From Pseudomonas sp. S04 (GTDB lineage: Bacteria > Pseudomonadota > Gammaproteobacteria > Pseudomonadales > Pseudomonadaceae): DNA of 64,000 nt. The position numbers and the translations under genes were made by a program. Positions 1-8,614 of this stretch are shown here, in pieces. The first letter of the stretch is position 1. The number at the start of each line of letters is the position of its first letter. The notes under the pieces are model-generated. The model saw only the letters and a list, made by a program, of their open reading frames with translations, searched no databases and had not been told where the DNA came from. Location of the stretch: the NCBI RefSeq assembly GCF_009834545.1, contig NZ_CP019427.1, positions 2,672,001 to 2,736,000 on the forward strand, read 5' to 3'.

Positions 1-93
1 CGATATTGATTTGGGGGGTAAACCGGCAGGACGCCGGTTTAGCCGCACTGGGCCAGGGAGGGCCCATTGCGGCGGCCCCCCAAATCAATGTCG
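1..93. repeat. Three-armed inverted-repeat element at the left edge
   Basis: A perfect 14-bp inverted repeat (5-18 with 76-89) encloses two further hairpins: an 8-bp arm at 20-27/33-40 and an arm at 42-47/68-73 plus 49-54/61-66 with one C-T mismatch. The outer stem continues to the window edge (1-4 with 90-93), with a single T-G pair at 4/90. The whole folds as a three-way junction. No gene is seen in it. It may be a dispersed intergenic repeat or a structured RNA; the sequence alone does not decide. Confidence 0.6.
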
Positions 94-240
94 GAGTACG
101 GGCATGCCGAGCCTAAGCGAGGCACCGAGTGGTGGGGTAAAAGCGTTTTGCTTACTTTTGCGCTGTTCAAAAGTGAGCCGCCGTCAGGCGGAACCATAGG
201 AGGCCGTTACCGCAAAAATGGATATGTACTCGGTCTAATC
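94..240. repeat. Structured intergenic repeat, Pseudomonas fluorescens type
   Basis: This stretch holds a series of small hairpins, such as ACTTTTG/CAAAAGT (154-160/168-174) and CCGCC/GGCGG (178-182/187-191), followed by a CCGTTACCGCAAAAATGGATATG-like segment. I recognise the wording as a repeat commonly scattered between genes in the P. fluorescens group, where it is often mis-annotated as short proteins. The open frames crossing it are therefore not called as genes. The family assignment is from memory of the pattern. Confidence 0.45.
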
Positions 241-301
241 CCACATCCCGGTCCGCCCACAGGTGCAACGTCGCACCACAGTTGTGTAGATACCTATGCA
301 G

Positions 302-353
302 GGCCCAGGCACCTACCCGAATCCACGCACGTGGTCAGATAGGTGCCTGGGCC
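302..353 (-). terminator. Long hairpin downstream of the aminotransferase
   Basis: GGCCCAGGCACCTA at 302-315 pairs perfectly with 340-353 (14 bp), starting 18 bp beyond the stop codon of the minus-strand aminotransferase. There is no clear T-tract, so it may be an intrinsic terminator of weak type, an RNA-stabilising 3' hairpin, or part of the intergenic repeat to its left. Confidence 0.4.
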
Positions 354-370
354 TTGCCGGCCAGCGCGTT

Positions 371-1621
371 TTAGCGAATGGCCGCCAGGCAGCTTTCGAA
401 AATATCCAGGCCTGCTTCCAGGACGTCTGGCTCGATCGTCAGCGGTGGCAGCAGGCGGATGATGTGCCGGGATTTTCCGCTGGGCATTAGCAAAAGTCCC
501 TGCTGCCTGGCGCTTTCCAGTAGCTGTGCCAATACCGCAGTGGCGGGCGCGCCTTCGGGTGTGAGTAGCTCAATGCCGCGCATGGCCCCGACACCCGTCA
601 ACTTACCGAGATAGGGCGACAGCTTGTCTTGCTGCCAGGCCTGATAGCGGCTGAGGATGGCCTGTTCCTGCGACTCGCCCCAGGCCGCCAGGTTGGCATC
701 GGTCATCTGGTCCAGGGTGGCCAGCGCCGCTGCGCAGGCAATCGGGTTGCCGGAGTAAGTGCCGCCCAGTCCGCCTTTGGGCAAGGTGTCGAGCAGTGCT
801 TTTTTACCCACCACCGCGCCCAGCGGCAGACCGCCGGCAATGCTTTTGCCCAGCAAGATCAAATCCGGTTCGATGCCCAGTCGGGTGAAGGCAAAACGTT
901 GCCCGGTACGCCCGAATCCAGACTGGATTTCATCGGCGATGAGCAGGATGCCGTGGTCATCGCAAAACTTGCGCAGTGCTAGTGCAAAGGGCGGCTCGAG
1001 CGCCAGGAACCCACCTTCGCCCTGCACCGGTTCGAGAATGAAACAGGCCACTTCATTAACGTCGATCTCGACGCTGAACAGCCGGTCCAGGGCCTTGAGT
1101 GCTTCCTCAGTCGTGACCCCGTTGTCTTTACTGGGGTAGGGCAGGTGATAGACCGGGCCTGGCAAGGTGCCGACCCGCTGTTTGTAGGGCGCGACTTTGC
1201 CGTTCAGGTTCAGGGTGGCCAAGGTCCGTCCATGGAAGCCGCCATCAAAGGCTATGACCGCCGTACGACCGGTCGCCGCGCGGACGATTTTCAGCGCGTT
1301 TTCTGCCGCCTCCGCGCCGCTGTTGGTCAGCATGCCGCTGACCGCATAAGACACCGGGATGAACCTGGCCAGGCGCTCCATAAACTGCTTGTACGGTTCG
1401 TGCGGCGCGGCGTTAAAGGCGTAGTGGGTCAGCCGGCTGGCTTGCGTGCACACCGCCTCGACAATCGGTGGGTTGCAATGACCCAGGTTGAGCACGCCGA
1501 TGCCACCGACGAAGTCGATGTAGCGCTTGCCGTCCGTGTCCCAGACATGGGCATTGAGACCGTGGCTCAAGGTTATGGGGTGGACAATGGCGATGGACTC
1601 GCTGATGGATGACGCGGTCAT
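371..1621 (-). CDS. Class III aminotransferase, GABA transaminase-like
   Basis: The 416-residue product is a PLP-dependent class III (omega) aminotransferase that moves an amino group from a terminal amine, probably 4-aminobutyrate or a related omega-amino acid, to a 2-oxo acid. Visible motifs are SGAEA (101-105), EPVQGEGG near 198, the cofactor Asp in IADE (230), and the Schiff-base Lys259 in LLGKS. The pattern resembles E. coli PuuE/GabT. The start at MTASS follows an AGGGG ribosome site; an open frame continues upstream but has no signal. It is divergent from an amino acid ABC importer, suggesting joint uptake and catabolism. Acetylornithine or beta-alanine transaminase activity is possible. 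Confidence 0.8.
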   Translation of the reverse strand: MTASSISESIAIVHPITLSHGLNAHVWDTDGKRYIDFVGGIGVLNLGHCNPPIVEAVCTQASRLTHYAFNAAPHEPYKQFMERLARFIPVSYAVSGMLTNSGAEAAENALKIVRAATGRTAVIAFDGGFHGRTLATLNLNGKVAPYKQRVGTLPGPVYHLPYPSKDNGVTTEEALKALDRLFSVEIDVNEVACFILEPVQGEGGFLALEPPFALALRKFCDDHGILLIADEIQSGFGRTGQRFAFTRLGIEPDLILLGKSIAGGLPLGAVVGKKALLDTLPKGGLGGTYSGNPIACAAALATLDQMTDANLAAWGESQEQAILSRYQAWQQDKLSPYLGKLTGVGAMRGIELLTPEGAPATAVLAQLLESARQQGLLLMPSGKSRHIIRLLPPLTIEPDVLEAGLDIFESCLAAIR

Positions 1622-1991
1622 TGGGTGGCCCCTGGCTGCATGGATTTTCTCCAATGAAAGCGAGGATCGCCTGGCTACCACAAGCGAAAAGAAATGCCGC
1701 GGTCATTCCATAAACTCTTGAAGTATTTCGGCGCCGGATTTTTCAACCCGGCGCAACGCTGCGTCGACCTCGCATTCAGCAGCCACGGCGCTGTGCCATG
1801 GCGCGCGAGGCAGAGGTTTGCAGCGAGCGTTTCGCGCTCCACCCGGCATAGTGTCGGCCAACTCCGGCAATGTGTCAGGCAGGCTGACACCTTGCCTGGT
1901 GCATTCCAAAATTGCCTATGCAAGACTTTTCGTGAAGGCTGGGTGAACAACCCCTGAAAAATAAATAATAATTCTTCGAAGGTGCCAACCG
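1622..1991. other. Divergent promoter region, 370 bp
   Basis: This gap lies between the aminotransferase and the ABC importer. It contains one GC-rich hairpin (GCGCCGG 1731-1737 with CCGGCGC 1748-1754) and an AT-rich stretch near 1950-1976 just before the importer. I see no convincing coding sequence. Promoters for both directions must lie here, but I could not fix -35/-10 boxes with confidence. Confidence 0.4.
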
Positions 1992-2780
1992 ATGCTAACC
2001 AGAAAGCTCAAAGGCTTGATTGTCGCTTCCACCGTGGCGGCCGCGGCGCTACTTTCCACCTCCTCTGTTCTGGCTGACGATCTGCAGAAGATCCAGGAGG
2101 CCAAGGAGATCCGGATCGCCATGAGCGGTCAGTACTCTCCCTTCAGCTTTGCCAATGAACAGAACCAGATTGTCGGCTTCGACGCCTCCATCAGCGAGGC
2201 CCTGGCCGAGCGCATGGGGGTCAAGGTGACAATCGTCACCACGCCATTCGACGGGATCATCGCCGGTCTCCTGGCGAAGAAATACGACGCCATCATCGCC
2301 TCCATGACCATTACCCCGGAACGCCAGAAGGCCGTGGATTTTGTCGGGCCCTATTACCATGCGGGCCGCACGATCGTGGTCAAGGAAGACTCACCCATCA
2401 AGAGCCTGGATGACCTCAAGGATGTGACCGTCGGCGTCACGCTCGGCGATGCCCACGACAAGTGGGCCCGGGCGCGTGGCAACCTCAAGGTCAGGACCTA
2501 CAAAGGGCTGCCGGAAATGCTGGTCGACCTCGAGGCCGGGCGGATCAACGCGCTGGTGATGGACAGTGTTCCGGTGCTGGTGGCCGTCAAGGAAACCGGG
2601 CAGAAGGTGCGCATCATTACCCCGCCCGAGAGCGACGGTGGCATTGAAGGCATGGGCATTGCGCTGCGCAAGAACAACCCTGAGCTCAAGGCGACGATGC
2701 AGCAGGCCCTGCAGGACATGCTCGCCGACGGCACCTACGAAAAGATCTCGATGAAGTGGATTGGCAACGATATCCGCTGA
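1992..2780 (+). CDS. Amino acid ABC transporter, substrate-binding protein
   Basis: The 262-residue protein has a Sec signal peptide (about 1-28, ending SSVLA) and a family 3 periplasmic binding fold; 'GFDASISEALAERMGVKV' and 'ADGTYEKISMKW' are typical family segments. It captures a polar or basic amino acid or opine-like ligand in the periplasm and delivers it to the two permeases encoded next. The start has GAAGGT just upstream. The ligand cannot be read from the sequence; the divergent GABA-type transaminase hints at an amine-bearing substrate. Confidence 0.88.
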   Translation: MLTRKLKGLIVASTVAAAALLSTSSVLADDLQKIQEAKEIRIAMSGQYSPFSFANEQNQIVGFDASISEALAERMGVKVTIVTTPFDGIIAGLLAKKYDAIIASMTITPERQKAVDFVGPYYHAGRTIVVKEDSPIKSLDDLKDVTVGVTLGDAHDKWARARGNLKVRTYKGLPEMLVDLEAGRINALVMDSVPVLVAVKETGQKVRIITPPESDGGIEGMGIALRKNNPELKATMQQALQDMLADGTYEKISMKWIGNDIR

Positions 2781-2843
2781 TTCATCGCAGGCCTGGCTCG
2801 ACCTCGGGTCGGGCCAGTCAATCCGACTTTTCCGAGGGTTCCC

Positions 2844-3491
2844 ATGGATCTGACACTCATACAGCGCACATTCCCGTTTTTCCTCGAAGCGGCGTGGATT
2901 ACCGTGCAAATCTCGGTGTTGGCTCTGCTCCTGGGTTTGCTGGTGGCTTTCGTGCTGGTGGCTGCGCGGTTGTCCACGGTGTTCCTGTTCCGGTGCCTGG
3001 CAAGAATCTACGTCAGCGTTTTTCGCGGCACGCCGTGCCTGGTTCAATTGTTCATCATTTACTTCGGCGGGCCGCAGATCGGCCTTGAGCTGGAGCCGTT
3101 CGCCGCAGGGGTGATTGGCCTGGGCCTGAACATTGCGGCCTACATGGCCGAGTCCATTCGCGGCGCCATCAGCAACGTCGACCCGGGCCAGGAAGAAGCC
3201 GCTCGCTCCATTGGGTTCGGGCGCCGCCAGACGTTGTGGCTGGTCACGCTGCCCCAGGCTGCCAAGTTGATGATTCGCCCGCTGGGGGTCAACGCGGTCG
3301 CACTGATCAAAGGCTCGGCCCTGGTATCGACTATTTCGGTGGTTGAACTTTCCTATACCGCGCAACGTTTTATCAGCTCGACCTACAAACCCTTTGAAAT
3401 TTTCATGGTGTCAGCGTTGCTGTACATCGTGATGGTCTACTCGGTTCGATTTGTCGTCGACTATCTCGATAATCGTTTCGCGGCAAGGTGA
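2844..3491 (+). CDS. Amino acid ABC transporter permease 1
   Basis: This 215-residue inner-membrane protein belongs to the HisM/GlnP permease family, with about five hydrophobic segments and the cytoplasmic EAA loop (DPGQEEAARSIGFGRRQT, about residues 112-130) that contacts the ATPase. It would form a heterodimeric channel with the next gene product. It follows the binding protein by 63 bp and starts after a GAGGG ribosome site. Length is normal for the family. Confidence 0.9.
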   Translation: MDLTLIQRTFPFFLEAAWITVQISVLALLLGLLVAFVLVAARLSTVFLFRCLARIYVSVFRGTPCLVQLFIIYFGGPQIGLELEPFAAGVIGLGLNIAAYMAESIRGAISNVDPGQEEAARSIGFGRRQTLWLVTLPQAAKLMIRPLGVNAVALIKGSALVSTISVVELSYTAQRFISSTYKPFEIFMVSALLYIVMVYSVRFVVDYLDNRFAAR

Positions 3492-3501
3492 GTACATACC
3501 C

Positions 3502-4161
3502 ATGCAAGGTCTGGATCTAAGCATAGTTACACCTTATTCCGAGTTGCTGGCGACGGGTCTGTGGTGGACGGTCGTGATGTTCGTCAGTTCCAGCATCTTG
3601 AGTTTGCTGGCGGGGATCGCCTTCGCGCTGATCGTGCTGTATGCGCCGAAACTGATGGCGCTGCCTGTGCGTTTTATTACCTGGCTACTGATGGGTACGC
3701 CACTGCTGCTGCAGTTGTACGTGATTTATTACGGCCTGGTGCAGGTCGGTATCGACATTCCCGCATTGGGGGCGGGCATCATTGGTTTAAGCCTGCACTT
3801 TGCGGTCTACAACGCCGACGTGATTCGCGCCGGCGTGGTGTCAGTGGACCCTGGGCAGATCGAAGGGGCTCGCTCCATTGGCCTGAGCCGTGGCCAGACC
3901 CAGCGTTACGTCATCGTCCCACAAGCGCTGCGCAGCACCATTGCCCCCCTGGGCAATAACCTGATTGTCCTGCTGAAGGACACGTCGCTGGTTTCCATCA
4001 TCGGTATTGCCGAGTTGGTGTATAGCGCCCAGCTTGCCGTGAGTGAAACCTACAGCCCGTTTGAGTTCTATCTGACTGTTGCGGTTATTTACTATGCAGC
4101 CAATCTGGTTCTGGAAGTCGGCCTGCACCTTCTCGAAAAAAAGGTAGAGATGTCACGATGA
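3502..4161 (+). CDS. Amino acid ABC transporter permease 2
   Basis: The 219-residue second permease has the same fold and EAA loop ([18 protein letters not shown]). I chose the start at MQGLD because an AAGGTGAG ribosome site lies just ahead and it begins 10 bp after the first permease ends; an upstream in-frame ATG (3451) would overlap that gene by 41 bp. Its stop overlaps the ATPase start by ATGA, so the two are probably translationally coupled. Confidence 0.88.
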   Translation: MQGLDLSIVTPYSELLATGLWWTVVMFVSSSILSLLAGIAFALIVLYAPKLMALPVRFITWLLMGTPLLLQLYVIYYGLVQVGIDIPALGAGIIGLSLHFAVYNADVIRAGVVSVDPGQIEGARSIGLSRGQTQRYVIVPQALRSTIAPLGNNLIVLLKDTSLVSIIGIAELVYSAQLAVSETYSPFEFYLTVAVIYYAANLVLEVGLHLLEKKVEMSR

Positions 4162-4925
4162 ACAGTGAAAAATTCATGGTTGAGGTCAAGGGTGCACGTA
4201 AGGCTTACGGCGCACTCGAAGTACTCAAGGGCATCGATCTTTCGGTCTCGCGCGGACAAATCGTCGCCATCATCGGCCCTAGTGGTTCGGGTAAAAGCAC
4301 GCTGTTGCGGTCAATCAATCAGTTGGAAGTGCTTAACGATGGCGAGATCTGGCTGGAGGGTGAACAAGTCAATCGGCCTTTGAAAGGCCGCGCTTATGAG
4401 CAGCATATCAACGCGGTGCGCCAGCAGATGGGCATGGTGTTCCAGCACTTCAACCTGTTTCCGCACCTGACCGTGTTTGAAAACATTGCCCTTGGCCCGA
4501 TCAAGCTCAAAGGCCTTTCGAAAAAAGCCTCGCGTGAACTGGCAATGGAATATTTGTCAAAAGTGGGCTTGGCCAACAAGTTCGATGAGTATCCTTCGCG
4601 GCTGTCGGGCGGCCAGAAGCAGCGCGTGGCGATTGCCAGGGCGCTGGCGATGCAGCCTAAGGTGATGCTCTTCGATGAGGCGACATCGGCACTCGACCCA
4701 GAGCTTGTCGAAGAGGTCAACCAGGTCATGAAGCAGCTCGCTGCCGAGCATATGACCATGTTGATCGTCACCCACGAAATGCGGTTTGCCGGCGAAGTGG
4801 CGGATCGGATTGTGTTTATGGACGGAGGGGTGGTAGTGGAGGAGGGTGCACCGCAGGACATCCTGCAAAACCCCGTCCACGAGCGGACTCGGTCATTCCT
4901 GAAAAAGCATCTGCACGATCGGTAG
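4158..4925 (+). CDS. Amino acid ABC transporter ATPase, GlnQ/HisP type
   Basis: The 255-residue cytoplasmic ATPase energises the importer. It carries Walker A GPSGSGKS (40-47), the Q-loop in [10 protein letters not shown], the LSGGQ signature, Walker [14 protein letters not shown] and the switch His in IVTHEM. It overlaps the second permease by 4 bp and is the last gene of the four-gene operon. The family is certain; the transported ligand is not. Confidence 0.92.
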   Translation: MNSEKFMVEVKGARKAYGALEVLKGIDLSVSRGQIVAIIGPSGSGKSTLLRSINQLEVLNDGEIWLEGEQVNRPLKGRAYEQHINAVRQQMGMVFQHFNLFPHLTVFENIALGPIKLKGLSKKASRELAMEYLSKVGLANKFDEYPSRLSGGQKQRVAIARALAMQPKVMLFDEATSALDPELVEEVNQVMKQLAAEHMTMLIVTHEMRFAGEVADRIVFMDGGVVVEEGAPQDILQNPVHERTRSFLKKHLHDR

Positions 4926-4939
4926 CGTGTACGGGTTCT

Positions 4940-5060
4940 CTCTGTAGGAGCGGGCGCCCGCTTGCGGCTTGCTCGCGATGGACGTAAGGACGCCGCGTTG
5001 AGTCAGGCGTGGCGGGTCATCGTTGACGTTCATCGCGAGCAAGCTCGCTCCTACAAAATA
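4940..5060. repeat. REP pair (REPIN-like)
   Basis: Two REP palindromes of the TGTAGGAGCG...CTCGCGATG class face each other: one at about 4943-4981 and the opposing copy at about 5033-5057 ending CTCGCTCCTACA. They lie between the transporter operon and the convergent phosphatase gene. The second copy overlaps the 3' end of that gene. Confidence 0.85.
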
Positions 5061-5667
5061 CACCTGCGCTCGACCAGCGCATTCCATCAAAGGTGAAGCA
5101 AACCGCTTCACCATTAACGATGGGATTGACCTCATCGAATCCGCGAAACGAGCCCATGGCAGCTGCATCGATTCGCTGCGGCGCCAGCAGAATCAGCCAG
5201 CGTACGACTTGCATGAATTGCCCATGGCCGAATACCAGTACCGAGCCGGTCTTGCCCTGCAGTTGCTGCAGCGCTGTTTGCGCGCGCAGCACCAGGCCAT
5301 GGAATGACTCTGTCCCGGGTCCGTTGCTGTGATCCGGTTCGCCGGCCTGCCAATACGCCTGAACCCATGGACGTCTTTGCGCCGCCGTTGTATTCATGCA
5401 GTCCGCGGGCGAGAGGTAGGTGAATTCCTCGACCGGCCACACCTGCACCGGGGTCGCCGGGAATTTCCGGAGGGTGGGGGCCGCGGTATCCTGGGCTCGG
5501 GTAAACGGCGACATAACGATCAAGTCCGGTGCGGCCTCAATAGACTCGGCAATGGCCTGGGCCTGGGCTCTACCGCGCTCGGTGAGGGGAATCAGGGCCG
5601 GGTCCGATGATGCTCCGCCAGCATTGGCGGCGCTCTCGCCATGTCTTATCCACGTTACGGTCAGCAC
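5017..5667 (-). CDS. Histidine phosphatase family protein
   Basis: The 216-residue product carries the N-terminal RHGE motif of the phosphoglycerate mutase-like histidine phosphatases and the second catalytic His in VLVFGHGQFMQ. Its substrate is unknown. I chose the GTG start (VLTVTWIRHGE) because GAGAGGTGG lies 9 bp upstream and the RHGE motif normally sits close to the N-terminus; the open frame further upstream runs antisense through azlC. Oddly, the last dozen residues (CRSELARDERQR) are encoded by the REP palindrome, so the gene has read into the repeat. Confidence 0.78.
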   Translation of the reverse strand: MLTVTWIRHGESAANAGGASSDPALIPLTERGRAQAQAIAESIEAAPDLIVMSPFTRAQDTAAPTLRKFPATPVQVWPVEEFTYLSPADCMNTTAAQRRPWVQAYWQAGEPDHSNGPGTESFHGLVLRAQTALQQLQGKTGSVLVFGHGQFMQVVRWLILLAPQRIDAAAMGSFRGFDEVNPIVNGEAVCFTFDGMRWSSAGVFCRSELARDERQR

Positions 5668-5781
5668 CAGGTCCCACCTCTCACTCAATAATCCATCCGC
5701 ACACGATAAATCCCCCGGCAAGGCTTTGTAAGCTTTATGGTCTCGATACCTGGCGGCGCGAACACAATAGAAGGAGTCCAA

Positions 5782-6522
5782 ATGTCTTACCGCACAGCAA
5801 GGGAAGCGTTCATGCACGGTGTGCGGGCACTCATGCCATTGAGTCCCGGGGTCGTGCCCTTTGGTTTGTTGACGGGGGTCATGGCGATCAGCCTGGGCCT
5901 GTCGCCCGGCACGACCATGGGCATGACGCTGCTGTTCTACTCGGGATCGGCGCAGATGGTCGCGCTGCAATTGCTGCATACCGGTGTTATGCCGGTGGCG
6001 ATTGTGGTCACGGCCCTGGTGATCAACTTGCGCTTCATCATGTACAGCGCGTCACTGGCGCCCCATCTGCATCATTTGCCCCGACGCTGGACCTGGCCAT
6101 TGTCGTACATGCTTTCCGACCAGTCTTACGCCCTGTGCAGCCTCAAGCTGGCGTCCGGTGAACTCGGGCGGTTTGCCCAGTATTACTATGCCGGCACCGC
6201 CGTCGCGATGTGGCTGGTATGGCAGCTGTCGGTATTGGCGGGCATTTACCTGGGCGCCAATATCCCTGAAAGCTGGTCGCTGAGTTTTGCCATACCGCTG
6301 TCGTTTCTCGCGCTGCTGGTTCCCGGTATACGCAGTGCACCGAGTCTGGGTGCCGCCACGGTGGGCGGATTGATCGCGGTGTTTGCGGTGGATATGCCCT
6401 ACAACCTGGGGCTGGTCAGTGCATCCATTGGTGGTGTGGTGGCGGGTGTGTTGCTCGAGAGTATGCGCAAGCGGTCATCGAGCGAAGCGCCGGTCGCTGA
6501 TGCCGAGGGGCAACCACGATGA
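5782..6522 (+). CDS. azlC: AzlC family branched-chain amino acid exporter, large subunit
   Basis: The 246-residue integral membrane protein matches AzlC: an early PGVVPFGL segment, GMTLLFYSGSAQ, and several hydrophobic helices. AzlC works with AzlD to export branched-chain amino acids or analogues. The start at MSYRTAREAF is preceded by AAGGAG. It overlaps azlD by ATGA and is divergent from the phosphatase gene. Confidence 0.87.
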   Translation: MSYRTAREAFMHGVRALMPLSPGVVPFGLLTGVMAISLGLSPGTTMGMTLLFYSGSAQMVALQLLHTGVMPVAIVVTALVINLRFIMYSASLAPHLHHLPRRWTWPLSYMLSDQSYALCSLKLASGELGRFAQYYYAGTAVAMWLVWQLSVLAGIYLGANIPESWSLSFAIPLSFLALLVPGIRSAPSLGAATVGGLIAVFAVDMPYNLGLVSASIGGVVAGVLLESMRKRSSSEAPVADAEGQPR

Positions 6523-6845
6523 GCGACCTGAGCTTGTGGGGGCTGTTCCTGGCGGTCGGGCTGGGCACGTTCGTGATGCGTCTTTCCTTTGTCGAACTGT
6601 ATGGCCGTTTGCGCATCCCGGCGCTGCTCAGGCGAGCCTTGCTCTACGTGCCGGCGAGTGTGCTGGCGGCCCTGGTGCTGCCCGCCGTGGTCTACCCCGG
6701 TGGCCAGGGTGAATTTGTCCTGGCTAATGCGCAGATCCCCGCGGCCATCCTGGCGGCCTGGGTCGCCTGGAAGACGCGCAACACGCTCCTGACGTTGGCG
6801 GTCGGGATGGGGGCGTTGTGGTTGTTGAAGTATTTTGCCGGGTAG
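6519..6845 (+). CDS. azlD: AzlD family transport protein, small subunit
   Basis: This 108-residue membrane protein has three to four hydrophobic segments and the AzlD layout, with an N-terminal 'GTFVMRLSF' segment and a central charged 'ELYGRLRIPALLRRALLYVPASV' region (quoted loosely). It is co-translated with azlC through the 4-bp overlap. The pair would form the exporter in the inner membrane. Confidence 0.85.
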   Translation: MSDLSLWGLFLAVGLGTFVMRLSFVELYGRLRIPALLRRALLYVPASVLAALVLPAVVYPGGQGEFVLANAQIPAAILAAWVAWKTRNTLLTLAVGMGALWLLKYFAG

Positions 6846-6874
6846 CGGCACCTGTGCCGGGGGCAGGCACTGGG

Positions 6875-7084
6875 TCACTCGGGCGTCATCAGCACCGCCA
6901 GCGTCAGGCTGATGAATTCCTCGTTGTGGTCGATGGTGTCCAGGGCGCTGCGCACGTGGTCGGCGACATCGGCCGAGCCGCTCAGTTCGACCCAGTTCGA
7001 CAACTCCAGGATGGCCGCTTCGAGGGCGAGCTGGTTTTCGTTGAGCTTGAAGAGCAGGGAAGGCAGCAGGTCGGAATTGGGCAT
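6875..7084 (-). CDS. Small conserved hypothetical protein
   Basis: A 69-residue acidic, mostly helical protein with no signal peptide or membrane segment. A strong GGAGG ribosome site precedes MPNSDLL. I do not recognise a function. It lies convergent to azlD and downstream of the OprD porin on the same strand, with a strong hairpin between them, so it is probably a separate unit. Confidence 0.6.
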   Translation of the reverse strand: MPNSDLLPSLLFKLNENQLALEAAILELSNWVELSGSADVADHVRSALDTIDHNEEFISLTLAVLMTPE

Positions 7085-7159
7085 GGTGAATCCTCCGTGG
7101 TGGTTTCAGCGTAGCAGCCACATCAGCGGGAGGAGGCCGGACGCGTGTGCGTCGGCAGG

Positions 7160-7188
7160 GGCGCAGCGCAATTTTTTTGCGCTGCGCC
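7160..7188 (-). terminator. 12-bp hairpin after the OprD porin
   Basis: GGCGCAGCGCAA (7160-7171) pairs perfectly with 7177-7188 across a TTTTT loop, 39 bp beyond the porin stop codon. No T-tract follows on the minus strand, so factor-independent termination is not assured, but the stem is very strong. Confidence 0.45.
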
Positions 7189-7226
7189 GATTGCAGGCGT
7201 TGGCTTGCCGACGCAGGGGCCTGCGA

Positions 7227-8501
7227 CTACAGGAACTTGATGGGGTAGTTGAAGATCAGGCGGTTTTCATCAATGTCGTAGTTGCTGAAGTCCCGGCGCA
7301 GGGTGGAGTTGCGCCAGCGCACGGAGAGGTCCTTGAACGGGCCGCTCTGGATGACATAGGCCAGCTCGGACTCTCTGCCCCATTCCTTGCCTTGGCGGGT
7401 GTTGGCGGTCTGGACATGGTCGCCGGACAGGTAGCGATTCATCATCGTCAGCCCTGGTACCCCCAGCGCCGCGAAATCGAAGTCGTGACGCAGTTGCCAG
7501 GAGCGCTCCCGGGCATTGTCATAGCTCGAGTTGTAGGTGTCGTTGGCCAAGGGGTAGCCGGCGGTGCCGTTGACCCGCATCCAGCCGGTCTCGCCGTAGA
7601 CGCGCTGCAGTCCCAGGTAAAAGGTGTTGGCGCCGGTCTTGGCGGACAGCAGCAGTGACACGGTCTTGTTGTCCATCTCGCCGGCCTTGGCCGCGCCATC
7701 CTCGTCGCCCAGGAACAGCCCAAGGTTACCCCCCAATTTCCAACTTCCCAGCACCTGGCTATGCAGCACATTCAGGTATTGCTGCTGGTAGATATCCTCC
7801 AGTTGGGCATGCCACAGGCCCACCTGGGTGGCCTTGTCATTGAACTGGTATTCACCCCCGGCGAAGTTGAAGCGATCCGAGGTCGCGCTGGGCCGCCCGG
7901 CCATGAACATGCGCTCCATGCTGGCGTCGTTGCGCGGGCTGTTGCCGCGAAACTGCCCGGTGTAGAGGGTCAGGTCGGTAATTTCCCTTGAAGTCAGCTG
8001 TGCGCCGCGAAAGGTCTGGGGCAAGGAGCGGCCATCATCGGAGCGCAGGATCGGCAGCAGGGGCATCCATTCTCCGACCTTCAGTTCGGTGGCCGAGAAC
8101 CTGGCTTTGAGCGCCACGCCGAAGCGGCCGAAATCGTCTGCGGGCCTGCCGCTGTCATGGGTCGGCAGCAATTGGGTGCCGGCAGTCCCGCGCCCGCCAT
8201 CGAGCTTGAGCGAGTACAGGCCCAACACATCGACCCCAAGGCCGACTGCGCCGGCGGTATAGCCTGAGCGCATGTCGAGGATGAAACTTTGCGTCCACTC
8301 TTCGGCTTTGCCTTGCGGATAGGTCGGGTCGACAAAGTTGCGGTTGTGGTAGAAGTTGCGCAGGTTGAGGGTGGCGTTGGCGTCGTCGACAAAACCTTCG
8401 GCCGATGCCCCGGCCGCAGCGGTCGAGCACACAATCCCCAGCGCTGCAGGTCGCAAAAGGGTGGCCAGGCGGGGTGCGCTTGAGCGTGCAAGGATCTTCA
8501 T
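7227..8501 (-). CDS. OprD family outer-membrane porin
   Basis: The 424-residue protein has a signal peptide (about 1-34, ending GASA) and the OprD-family start EGFVDDANATLNLRNFYHNR, with a beta-barrel ending in FNYPIKFL, a C-terminal Phe pattern typical of outer-membrane barrels. Such 18-strand porins admit small carboxylates or amino acids. It lies downstream of the TctA-like permease and mva genes on the same strand, so mevalonate or a similar hydroxy acid is the likely cargo. AAGGAAA precedes the ATG. Confidence 0.88.
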   Translation of the reverse strand: MKILARSSAPRLATLLRPAALGIVCSTAAAGASAEGFVDDANATLNLRNFYHNRNFVDPTYPQGKAEEWTQSFILDMRSGYTAGAVGLGVDVLGLYSLKLDGGRGTAGTQLLPTHDSGRPADDFGRFGVALKARFSATELKVGEWMPLLPILRSDDGRSLPQTFRGAQLTSREITDLTLYTGQFRGNSPRNDASMERMFMAGRPSATSDRFNFAGGEYQFNDKATQVGLWHAQLEDIYQQQYLNVLHSQVLGSWKLGGNLGLFLGDEDGAAKAGEMDNKTVSLLLSAKTGANTFYLGLQRVYGETGWMRVNGTAGYPLANDTYNSSYDNARERSWQLRHDFDFAALGVPGLTMMNRYLSGDHVQTANTRQGKEWGRESELAYVIQSGPFKDLSVRWRNSTLRRDFSNYDIDENRLIFNYPIKFL

Positions 8502-8614
8502 TATTGTTATTTCCTTTTTTTAAAGCGCAGGACTCCCCCGCAGGGCGAGGCCTGCGCAAAAACTGCGCTGTTTGAGTAGTGGTGGCTTACGACGGGACGA
8601 GGTGCCGCCAAGCC

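Noticed and set aside
1890..1925. Possible sigma-54 promoter ahead of the amino acid importer
   Set aside because: GG and GC elements near TGGTGC and TTGCC are not at the required 10-bp spacing.
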